Assembly (NCBI RefSeq): GCF_963422355.1
Contig: NC_085088.1
Span: forward strand, 6,512,014-6,576,013
Origin: Corticium candelabrum
Taxonomy: Eukaryota; Porifera; Homoscleromorpha; Homosclerophorida; Plakinidae
Direction of reading: 5' to 3'
DNA length: 64,000 bases
A model generated the notes under the pieces. The model ran no database searches. It worked only from the letters and a program-made list of their open reading frames with translations, and was not told where the DNA came from. The translations under genes and the position numbers were made by a program. Numbering within the stretch: the first letter of the stretch is position 1; the number at the start of each line of letters is the position of its first letter. Positions 1 to 13,052 of this stretch are shown here, piece by piece.

Positions 1-64
1 AACAAAAGAATAATTCCATGACAAGTTATCATACATTTATGATTATTAAAAAACAAATGTATAC

Positions 65-401
65 CCTGACACAACAATGTACTTTCCATTTGGTTTATCT
101 TGCAAACGAGTGAGAACATAAGTCGACACTTTTGCTTTCTTCTTGCCATAAAAGTCAACCTGGACAAAACCAATGCATAGATACCAACAAGATGCAATAG
201 TGCATGACAAGTCCAACAATAGTATTCAACTAAAAAGCAAGAGCAAAATCAAGTTGAACATAGACAAAGCCAAAGAGCTGACTAGTCAAACACAAAGGGA
301 GACACAAAAGAAACTTAATTGATGACAAGTACACAGGTACAAAAGAAACTAAACAAGCAAAAGCAACAAGCACATCAGTATGTACAATTAGAGAGCAACT
401 A

Positions 402-460
<59 letters not shown>

Positions 461-538
461 AGTCAGTGGCTAGTCTCACACACATGCACACACACACACA
501 CACACACTCACACAGTCAGTGGCTAGTCTCACACACAT

Positions 539-588
<50 letters not shown>

Positions 589-613
589 AGTCAGCGGCTA
601 GTCTCACACACAT

Positions 614-671
<58 letters not shown>

Positions 672-3600
672 ACACAAACACACACAACTACAAACTTCAG
701 ATGACAGAAGCTTCAACTCATTTGCAAGTTCAGCAATGTCTTTTGGAGTTTGACGAGATGCAATGTCAAGATCGCTAAAACAAGCAGCAAAGCCATCCAA
801 AATGACAACAAGCATCTACTCATGAACTTTAGACTTTCTGCAATTACCTAGGTACAGGTTGTTTGTATTCCAGGGGCAAATATCGAATATTCCATTTAGT
901 GTCCAGACTGTTTTGAAGATCTCTCCTGGCACACTCAAATGTGTTTCGTAACAACATTGCCACCGTCATTGGACCCACACCTACAGAAAATCCAACTTAG
1001 ACAAACACTAGCTACAAGTATGCATATGTCATCAGCATCAAACAAAACTGACAATATAAACAAAACAGTACGCAATGAAACTTAATGCAACTTGCAGTTT
1101 CATTTCTCTAGTTTACACCAATAGTTCAGTTTATCACACCGAAATTCGTCATTCATAAAGAATATTCTCTTTTGACCCTAACAGGCACAACAAATACTGT
1201 GCTTGCTTGAGTAAGCCTTCCTATCCCCTCATCCCCAACGTTGCCCCATCATTACATCCCTGACTTTGGCCAAGTCTCTAAGATATTCACACAACTTTAC
1301 TAATTGATACTGGTTCAAAGGCCTCCTGCTAAAATTAAAATCTACATATAAAATTAAATAATGATAAATCTGTTCAATTCCTTTACAAAGTACACCTCAT
1401 AATAACCTTAATTAAATATCCTAAGCACCTCAAATTACAAAAGACAAATATCTGTTCCCATTTGCAAAAAAGAATATAGAATAGACAGGTTATCGCTATT
1501 CTTCAGAAGTCAAAGACATCAGTTAAACATCTATTTTGGTCCTATCTGTTTCATCCTACTCCAGAATGCCTCACTTGATGTTAAGAACTCATTCATATTA
1601 TACAACAATACCTGCATTAAATGATTTTCTGCTAATACTATCATCCATTGTTATGACATGTAATTTTAATTGCATTGTTACAGCATTCGATCAAATTCTC
1701 ACCCCCTGGAACTGGAGAAATCCATCCTGCAGACTCTTTTGCACTGAGAAAGTCAACATCTCCTACTAGGCGATATCCTTGCTTCTTTGATGTATCTGAA
1801 TCAGAGACTAAGTGGACAGATGACCATTAGTAAATTGAAGGATATTCACCTTCTACTGAATTGATCCCACAATCAACAACAACGGCTCCTGGTTTTATCC
1901 AGTCACCCTAAAAGAAAATATTCATTTCATAAAAATTGTTTAACTTAATTAAGTGTACACTATTGGAGAAAACAAGTTTCTACCGTATTACCTCCTTTCA
2001 ACGGCATGCCATTATAAGCGAGGTTTAGCAGAGACGCCAATCAGATAACCGTGCAACTATAACGGCATGCCGTTATAAGGCGAGGGTGCCGTTATTGATC
2101 AAGGTTAGTGAATATCAATCTGTCATAGCATGCTTTACACATGGCATCACAGGAAAACAGTCACGTGCTGATGCGGAGGAGGTAACGAAAAAGGAGAACA
2201 GTCAAACAGAAGAAACAGCAGTTGTCGAGGGTTGGAAAAGCTACACCGTGGAAAAGAAACTGTCAATGATAGCGAAGTGTGATAAGAATGGCAGCTACGT
2301 CGCCAAAACTGCCAGAGATTGCAACATCCCACGCGGATGCTTACAACAATGGTGTATTGTGCTAGGGTATGTATAATTCCCTCGGTTTTAACATCATGTT
2401 GGTATATCTCAAGGTATAACGGCAGTCTGCTAACCCTCACGTTGTAACGGCATGCCGTTGAAAGTGAGGTATACCATAAAGACTTAGAGTATTGTGTAAT
2501 TTCTCAGCTATGAGCAATTAGAAATGTGACTTTGTAAAAGTCACAAGACTTGACTAGTAGTGCACTCAAACATATAGGGGTTAACTGACTTTCGGTCTGT
2601 GACTATGTCATATTGTGTGGATATGTGGATGCATGGCAGACCATGTCTGTGACTCTCAGGAATGTGCCACACCCTTAGTTTGGTCCAATCATGAAGCAGT
2701 ATTTGCTATCGATCATACATGACAACAAGAGACAATGGCTAAACCGTCAATCAGATCTGCTAAATGTTCATGAAAGAGATTTTTACGAAAACGTATTCAT
2801 GTTTGCGATTGCCAAGTATTGTAATATAAACAATAAAACTTACCAGTCTGCAACTGCTAATGCGAAATCAATTGCTTTCATAGCCTACAACGTTTATAAG
2901 CGAACCTAACATTGCATAGCCATCAGCGATATTTACGTCTTGTATGTAACAATTCTCATTATTTTGACGATTACAGAATACTTTAGCCTTGTTATGGACT
3001 TGTGGTAACATGAAACAACAGCCACTTAGTAATATTCTAGTACATTTTACAAGTAGCGTGCTTAAAAGGAAACTACCACCTAAATTCGTAATTCTTCACG
3101 ACAATCCTATTGAGATTTATAGCCTGTTCACATGAGCCCTAATTCATAGCTGAGTCGAGCTGAGCCATGCCAGATAACTGAGCCAGCCCCGTTCACAAAG
3201 GTAGAGTATAAATGCAAGCTGTGCCGGCTAGGTGTTTCATGCAGGCTACAGCACTCATCGTGTGCTGAACGAGCTATCCTGTCATACACTACTGGTGTAT
3301 TTTTTTCTGGTGCATCCTTCAATTTGAGCTTGAAATCAGTCGTTGTTCCAAAGACAGGTGAGGCAGACAGTCTCTCGCTCATTCCACGCCATTTTTATAG
3401 GTATTAAGCATGCACAACCTGCAACTCGGCTCACTTAATATTCACATGGCACATGAAGACGACGCCAGCATGGCAAGATTTGCTGGGCCAGGTCAGCACA
3501 ACTCCGTCCATGCTCCACGACATTCTGAAACTGTCAACTTGCGCTGGCCGGGTTACAAGTGCTCACAAGAACGAGATATTGAAGTCCTGAGTAATCCATG

Positions 3601-5987
3601 ATCAGACCCGATTAAGACACAAAAATGACTAAATGTATCACTTTGCAAAAATTAACTTAATCAGATCTGATGCATAAACTATGACATAAAGGACCAGCAA
3701 GACACGCCTACAAGAAATAACATAGCAATGATGCTCTGAATCCACACTATTCTCTTCATAACACTAGCAGAGTCAATATTGTGAAGCAACTATATCTACA
3801 TCCTTCACAAAATATCAAATTTAAGGATGTTTATAGACTCCTAATAACAACAAAATGGCAAAATCACATTAAAAAGAGTTTTAGTGATCGTTTATATTTG
3901 CAACTCAGAACTGCAACACGTACCGGGAATTTTCAAAACAGCGCCCAAGGCAGCAATACGGAAAATGGGATATTTATGGAAGAAAATCCATTCTCAAAAG
4001 TGCCCAGGCGGTTCGTAGGAGACTCTGGAAATTGGCAGATTGACTTAAGCACCACAGAGTAGGCAAGTGTGAGGCGGGTGCCTGACATTTAATCGCCGGG
4101 CATTTAGTCGCAGAAGTTTAGTCACCAGTACACTTATTAGCCGCGGTGCAATTACTTTTTTTGTAGTTGTCAGGTGCTTATTACCGTCTGTTCTTCGCGT
4201 TGACGTAATCGCGTTAATTAATGGCTTCCGCTCATAGCACCTTTTAATTTGCATAGAACAAAGTCAATTATAGTCATAGTATAGTCAATTAAAAGCTCAG
4301 ATTATGTGCTATTCCTCGGAGATACTGAAGGCTGGTATCAGTGGGAAATCGGTGCAAAATTGTCTCGATGCGCTGGTTGTGTGCAACAGTTGCCCGACGC
4401 GGCTGAGGTGGAAGTTGCCGGCAACCATTCCTTCAATGGCTGCATCGCGGCGCTGCTGCTCCAGTCTCAGTCCCTTGATAAATTTCCATATCGTGAGATG
4501 GTGCATGTTGAAGAAGTCACGAAGTCCACGATGCCAAGCCTCCGTAGTGTTGTTGGTTCGAGCCAGACCCTGGGATGTCCACTGGTAGGCGAACCAGAAA
4601 ACCTGGTCAAAAAGAGGAGAGTACCGCTGACGGCGTCGACTGAGAGGACCGATGTATGTTTGCTCAAAGTAGCCAAGGAGGTGTCTGACCTAAAAATAAT
4701 TTGAGTTTCAGACTTATCAGAGACAATGATTAGGATGAGCTTACGTTTTGCAGCTGCACCGCCGTCAAGCCTGGGAAGTTCTCCAACTCAGCAGCAGCAG
4801 TAGCATCGTAGTAGGCATCAATGTGCTGCACAGGAAGGAAGGCAACGGCCAGGAGTATTTTTGCTTTACGCATAAAATTCACGTCTTTCCTGTAGAGAGT
4901 GGCAAGGCCTAACTCCTGGATTTTCCTCCAGATAGACTGACCAAAACGAAAGAAGCAGGCAGCAGTGGAAACGTTCAGGAATGCAGTCGCCAGTGCATTT
5001 ATCGCTGCTCTTTCAAAGTCTGTGATAATTAAAGTAGAGTTCAAGTTCGGCTGGAGACGCTTGACTTCAGTGAACACCCGGTTGTAAGTGTTCTCGGCTT
5101 TGTTTGGCAAGAGGACGTAAACCAGCGGGTGCACTGCTCCCAGGTACTCAGCGTGGATTGTGTCCATCTGGGCAAACAGTGGCGGCGACACCTGAGTAGG
5201 TTTACAAATTTGAGATTTTCGTCAACAATAGGCTTATACACATAGCAAGTAAGTATGTACCTTGAATGTTCCATCACGGTACCACGTCGAGCTTCTTTGA
5301 AGAATAGCCAAGTTTTCGGCAGTGCTGAATATCAAGATTCTGTCGTTACCGGCACCACTGTCATGGAGAAGGAACGGCTTTCTCTGTCCATTATGGTGCT
5401 CGTAATCTGTCCAATCTGTCCATTGTATGGTGACTAAGTGTACTCGCGACTAAGTGTACTGGCGACTAAACTTCCGCGACTAAATGACCGGCGACCAAAT
5501 TTCGGCGACTAAATGTCCTAGACCCTGTCAGGCCCATCTTGCAACGTCCTGCATACTTAGTCTCTGTAAAATTAGGAGTGCGACCAGACCTGACTGTCCT
5601 CCTACGTTTCTTCAACACGGACGTTTCTTTAGTGGTTCCTTCTTTAATCCACAGTGTAAGGCCGCTGTTTGGTTGCCAAATCTGTACATACACTGTAGTA
5701 TAGTAATGCACGTTACTAATACAGCCTTGGAATATTGACCAACTTTGGGCCGCAACATTGAATCGCAACATTGAATCGCACATAACAATCTTGATTCTCA
5801 TTAGCGGCCCATGGGCTGTAAATGAGAACAGTTTCCAAAAAATCACCCAGTGGGCAATCTTTTAGCTGGGCGCTGTTACGGAAATTCCCAGTACATTACC
5901 AGAAGCTAACTAAATAATGCCACAGTCAACATAAACGTAACCTCTTCAAGCTTCAATCCTCCAACAAACATCTGCACACCATGTGTG

Positions 5988-6059
<72 letters not shown>

Positions 6060-6152
6060 CACCCACGTGCACACTGCAATGTAAGAGACCGAATGCACCT
6101 GATGGTGTGATAGAAACATGAATATATAATATTACAATATATATAATATATC

Positions 6153-6188
<36 letters not shown>

Positions 6189-9100
6189 CATACAGTATGT
6201 TGAAAGTGCAAGTCATACCTTCACCAGGAGAGGTCGTCTGGCAGCAACAACCACAATATCAGCTTCATGAACCTGAAGAATGAAATCATATCAAAACATG
6301 CACATGTATATCTGTTTCGAGAAATCAAAACACAATATGTTAAAAACCCATCTAAACGACAACATATACCCACATCAGTCAGAAATGTACAACAGCACAT
6401 CAACATCAACTACGCCATTGTTATACAACACTGTCTCATAATAGAAAATACTATAGTAGTTTCAGCTACGAGCTAGAACAAACGAGACTTTATAAAAGTC
6501 ACATGACTTAACGAGTAGTGTACTCAAAACTTACATGACTTCCAGTTTGGCTCTAAGTACGTGGCTAGCTAGTTTCACTCACAATATATGTCTGTATAAA
6601 GTTTGCATAACAATTGATAAAGCTCTAAGTACGTGGCTAGCTAGTTTCACTCACAATATATGTCTGTATAAAGTTTGCATAACAATTGATAAAGGTACAA
6701 CAATTTAAACGTTATTTTATTTACTAACACATGCTAACCAACCTTACTGCACAACTCATAGTCTGAACATTAGAGCTTTAAACCAAATTTGCAGACTCTG
6801 CAAATCACATCACTGTTTTCATAAAATTTAAGTACTGATACAACATGCGTGCACAGCAATGAGACTGTTGTTGGGTTAAAACTTGGGTAGGGCATGCGTA
6901 GCAAGTTGGCAAGAGTAACGCATGTCACTCTGAGCAGTAGCAGAGATACCTATAGCAGTAGCTTGCCATCCAGTGCAGTGCCAGTTCATGGCAATTGCAT
7001 TTACCCCACCATGGTGTATTTATTGTTTAGAATGACAAGCATGGAATGGCAGGTCGAGAAGACTGAAAAGCAGCAGAGAGCAGCCAACATTTGAATGTGG
7101 TCAGCCTACTATGCACTAACCTAGACAAACAGCCACACACCCTGTTTACCTCTCACACCGTAATTTGTGTCAGTATGTGCACCTGCTAACCTGATACCAG
7201 ATACTGATTTGCAGTGCTTGTAAATACTACAAAGATAAAAACCAAACACCCTCAAAGGATGCATCCATTCAATGTTAACCTATGCAAATTACCTACTACT
7301 AACAACAGCTATGTAGTTTACATATGATACAATGTATTTTTTCGTCAGGGGTGTTAACAAGTGTTTCCTAAACATGCGTCACTGCTTTTGATTGCGTATA
7401 AGTCTTGTTTCTTATCACATTTATTTGCACCTACTTAAATATTACTTTATAACTAAGTGCTTGTTACTTGTTTTAATAATTCCATTACACTTGCAACCCC
7501 AATCACCTAACGCGTCGTTCAAAATTATTGACAATTTCATGAGTGTACAAAGCGCACGCTAGTTGGAGAGGGTTATGGCCTCTATGCTTTCTAAAATGTT
7601 GACCGGTAGCAAATGGCTCATTTGTTTCCCATGGACAGAACTGTGTCATACACTCAGGATTCTTGCTACTGCGTGGCACATTGCCACGCTCCAGTAGGAC
7701 TGCGCCACGCTCAGAAACGGTAGATAGGAGTCCAAAGTCTTACAGTTAAGGAATGTTTGAGAATTCCATACTACTGAAACACAATACTAAAGGGTGACAA
7801 TAGCCACAAATCTAGGCTCTTGCAAAATAACGCGAGATGGTAGTCTCGCTCCAGACGTACGCACAAGTGTTGATTGCAGTCCCGAATGCGCTGCCTCTGA
7901 TTCTAGTCCCGGATGCCCTTCCAGTGATCCGGAAAGCACACCTCTTCAGGCTCTTGGCCGGGAACCGCACACCTACAAATCTACTCTAGACTAGTCATGG
8001 CTTCATGGGAAGCAACAACAGTGGTCCACGTCAATCAACACCTGACTAGAAAAACTTTCTGTAGTTCATCTACGAAACTTGCACATGCGCAATTGATGAA
8101 CATCGCTAAGAAGGGTTTATTGGCTATCAAAGTTGATTTCCTTGCCAGGCCACTTGAACATACGTAACACGCAATAGCTACAACGCAGAGTCTACCACTT
8201 GAGATTGGCTCCAGTGCACATGTCCAACTGTAAAGAGCAAGAACTGCATGCGTCGTGGACCTGCTCATCCCACCACGCTCCCAAAAATCTCTAGCGAGAA
8301 CCCTGATACGTTGTTCCCGTGTTAGTCACACGTATGTAAAAACATGTACGACCACGCCAGCCTCCTCTGATTTGTTCTAGAAAAACATCCAGGGTTCTCG
8401 CTACAGATTTTTGGGAGCGTGGCGGGATGGGCGGGCCAACGATGCATGCAGTCTACGTATCTTTATAGTTGCAAATGCGCACTGGAGCCAATCTCGAGTG
8501 AGGTAGACTTTGCGTTGTAGCTATTGCGTGTAACATACGTTCAAGTCCCCTGACAAGGCACCTTCAATCGCCAGTAAGCTCTTCTTAGCGATGTTCATAG
8601 GTTGCTCATGTGCAAGTTTCGTAGATGAAACTACAGAAAGTCTGTCTAGTCAGGCGTTAATTGACGTGAACCACTGTTGTTGCTTCGCATTGTAGAGTAG
8701 ATTCTAGGTGCTTCTTCCCAAACTCCGGGTCACTGGAAGGGCATCCGAGACTAGAAGAGGCTACCCAACCTGAACTGCAATCAGCACTTGTGCGTACGTT
8801 TGGAACGAGGCTATCATCCTGCGTTATGTTGTACGAGCCTAGATTTGTGGCTATTGTCACCTTTACTAAGAACTATAGTATTGTATATGGTTTCAGTAGT
8901 ATAAAATTCTCACACATTCCTTAGCTGTAAGACTTTGGACTCTTAGCTACCACTTCTGAGCGTGGCACAGTGTCAGGTTGCCACGCTGTAGCAAGAACCC
9001 TGAACATCAGCTGTCCATAAAGACCCCAGCTGTCTCTACCACAACTTTCTCAATGTGATCGTCTTCGTACAATTGAATGACTGAAAACCTCGAGCTGACA

Positions 9101-12100
9101 TCGTTCGTACAGGTCAACTGAAATGGAAGAAAAACTGTGACAATGCAGAATTGTCGGAGACCACATCTCAACCCTCTAATAGATGGAGCCATGGTCAAGC
9201 TATGGAACCGTGCATCAACAATATTCCGTGCATTTTGGAGAGGGGAGGGGGCTTTAGAAAAGTGTGACTCTGTACCGTACCCTTGTGAAACTGTCAATAA
9301 TGTTGAGCAAGCCCCCCCCCCCCTTTGACAGACATGATACTAACAGAGCAAACCTTCCATGCTTATAAAATGGCATAACTAATATATATATATATATATA
9401 TTAGCAAGAGGAAACATACTCACCACATCTGACAGATTGTGAGTCTTTGAGTGACAAAGGGTAACAGTAGAGTTATGCGCTGTCAGCAAGTTACTCATTG
9501 GTGCACCAACATTCTTACTTCGACCTACCACCACACTTCGACTTCCAGATATATTAATACCTGCAATATAATTACAGACAGTTACAATAACGAAAAAGGA
9601 CCTTGTACATACATATCTGTAGTATCGACCTACGATATCTACACATAGTCTTGGCAACAAGATCAACCGTAGCACTGCCAATCATGACAATACTACAAAC
9701 GACTGCAATCTTACTATGAAAGTACAAGTGCACTCAGAGCAACTACCAGCAAGAACATCATGGCAAAGTTGGTCCACTCACCAAACTTGCTTATGCATTT
9801 GATGGTCAATGTATCAATGCATTCAATGTAACGTTACATTATTAAGTAGTCCCAGTGTAAGGTTCTCAAGAACCATGCCCCAATCGGGTTAATTTCCAGC
9901 CATGTACAATTTTTAGCTGAACCAGTATTTTCATAGGAGAAGAAACATACTAAATGAAGTCTTAACAGTAGTCTCACGTAGCCATCCCTACCCGCCATCA
10001 TACTTCCAGCGAGGAAGGGTCTGGGGAAATGCCTAATCCATTTCTGTTCAGGGCTCTCCAAGAATCGTGGGATAAAGACCTCATTAAAGTTAGCAGGAGG
10101 TCAAAGTAGGTGTCACTCAATCGCATTCCACTTGTGTCGTGTATGTTGATTACGGTCATGCTAAGCTGCATGCCTGTGAATTCAAACAGATGCCCTAATA
10201 GTCGCAACCCGGTACACCTTGAACTACTGTCCTGTTGCAGAAGGGATGCTTACGCTTGTGACCAAATCGTCCGCGATGCTGTGCGTCTTCACGATCAATG
10301 TCTGACTTGGTGCTAATTTCAATCTATTGTTGTGATCTTGTGAGTCTGACGTAAGGCATGGGGTGTGCTTTGTTTAGCCTCGTAAGATTTCTCCGTCCAG
10401 TCTCCTAGTCTCGTTCAGTTGCTGCTTGTTGTAATGTGTTGTTTGAATGCACAGTACCACTATAGCACCTTTGTGTTCATAAATGTATTTCATGATTTGT
10501 CTGACATGTCGAGAGACTGTGTAAGCCGCTCGATCAATGAATGATCATGGCTGTGGGAATTTGACCAGAGCCGCAAAATCCACACTTTTACTGTCAATAA
10601 TGCACTACTGTGTTCAATGCGCTATTCAAAGTCCACAAAATCGACGAACGAATGTTTGATCTCTGGTTATATTAGGACATTCATTCACACATATTAATTT
10701 AATTATTACAATTGTGCTCGTTTTGTGACTGTAATCAACAAAATGGACACGACTGGAATGCGATTGAGTGACACTTACTTAGACCTCCTACAAAGAGTTC
10801 TTTATCCCATGATTCTTGGGGAGTGCAGAACAAGAATTGTGTAGAGGCATTCCCCAGACCCTTCCTCACATACATGACATACCTTGACATACATGACATA
10901 CATGACATACCTTCCCAGAGGAAGATATGTCAATTCTGAACAGATCAGACATAGTCGTGTTTGATTTGGCGTCGGGGTTGAATCTTGAATTGGATATTGC
11001 ACTAGCGCATCCCTGGAGTTATGACATAGAAGTATTATCAGCTAAAACTCAGAGAGCAGCGGCAACCAGAAGAGAAAATCTGAAGATCAAAAAGTACGAT
11101 CAGAAGCTCTTGTCTGGAGGTTTTCGACCAACATTTGTGCCTATAGTCTTCGAACATTTTGGCTGTTGGGGAGAGAAAGCTGAAAACTATTTGAAGAAAC
11201 TGTCACAGCTATCAAGAGACGAAGACTGAAAGCCAAATGAATCAACCTGCAAGTCATACTGGAGATCTGTGTTTTCTGTGTGTCTACAATGATCAAATGC
11301 TAGAGTGATTGACAGTAAAATAAAGATTGCTTCAAGAGACAGCCACATAAACATAAATAGTTGTAGGTAGAACCAAGCCCTACTGGCTTGGGTAGTATTT
11401 AGTTGCTTTGCTTAGACGGCGTATAATAGTTCAATGTTTGAAAATATATGTATGACAAACAGACAGCCAGCCAGCCAGACAGACAGACAGACAGACAGCT
11501 CTCCTTGATAGATATCGATATCTACGGTTAGTACTACGCATTTACTGCTTCTCTGCTTTTAAAGGGAACTCGCATGCAAAAACAAGTTGCCCTTGAAAAA
11601 TAGCCTTGCTTTCGAGAAGTTCAAAGGTACCTTAGTTGCTAGCCAAAGCGACTCTGTAAAGGAGAAATCACGTTTCAAATGCTCCCAGACGAAGGTGTGC
11701 GAGGCATGATGCCACTGGAGGATGACCTGGATCGTTTCGTATTAGAAACTCTCGATTAGCATGATGCAACTTTTTACATCAAACCGCTTGATTGGAGACA
11801 ACACATGAACATTCACCTACACTGTGAGGTAGGTGCAGCTTTGTATCAATGAGAGGAAAATGCTGGAGGCATTCGTTATGACTTCTCATGTGCGTAGGTC
11901 TGCAACTTCAAGGATACATCGCATCAACTTCCGCTTTGACGTGTAGTGCTGTAAAAAGACTGGAACAGGTAGGAAACTACAACGCTCTTACATCCATCAT
12001 AACTCTAACCCTAACCCACTCAATAGCTCTGCTTTGAAGTCTCTCAAAGCAATCCGATGAAGTCTCTCTCAAAGCAATCCGACTGAAAATGATCTACGCT

Positions 12101-12957
12101 TACTTTGGAAAGTGGTCCGACTGCCTCCCTTTTAGCCTTAAACGCAGAATCCACTCTCTCTCTCACCACACTTGATCGAATGAAAATCTAAACAGACTTC
12201 TTTCTCCGTACCGGCACGTTTACAAAATACTTTACAAGTCATAGCATACTAATGAACCTTAGATATCTCAAATTGGAGTTAGAAACTTCAGATTGGCTAG
12301 AAGAGTCGTAAACTAGGAGAACACGTCAAAGCGGAAGTTGATGTAGTGTTTCCTCAAAGTTCATGCACACATGAGAAGTCATAACGAATGCTTCCAGCGA
12401 TTTTCTCTCATAGTTACAAAGCTGCACCTTCCTCACAGTGAAGATGAACGTTCAAGTCTTGTCTCGAGTCAGGCGATTTGATGTACAAAGTCGCGTCGTG
12501 CTAATCTAGATTTTCCAATACAAAACGATCCAGGTCGTCCTCCAGTGACATCATACCTCGCACGCACTCGTTGTCTCTGAGCATTCGAAATGCGATTTCC
12601 TCTTTACGCAGTCGCTTTGGCTAGCGACTAAGGTACCGTTGAACTTCTCGAAAGCAAGGCTATTTTTCAAGAGCAACTTGTTTTTGCGTGTGAGTTCCCT
12701 TAGAGAAAAGACACAGGAGAGCAACAACTCACACTCCAACATGTTTCAGACGTGCAATGAAGTGCAAGAATGATTGCTCACCTAAAAATCATGCCCTAAA
12801 GCAAAAATATTTACCTGAATGTCTGATGAGCTCTAAACAGCCAAGAGGTGTGCAGGGAATAAAACAACCACGAATATCTCCCCGAGCCAATCTACCAGCA
12901 TTTTCATTATGAAGCCTAAAAATAAAACAGAATGTCGCATCTAATACACTTCAAGAA

Positions 12958-13052
<95 letters not shown>

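Noticed and set aside
404..753. Repeat array resembling a CRISPR (repeat with spacers)
   Set aside because: The repeated unit is a compound CA minisatellite with spacers made of (CA)n; there are no unique spacers, no cas genes, and the genome is eukaryotic.
2147..2440. Minus-strand frame opposite the HTH remnant
   Set aside because: Shadow of the pogo-like fragment; no domain.
4084..5517. Target-site duplication for the MULE
   Set aside because: Flanking octamers (GGGTGCCT and CTAGACCC) do not match, so none is claimed.
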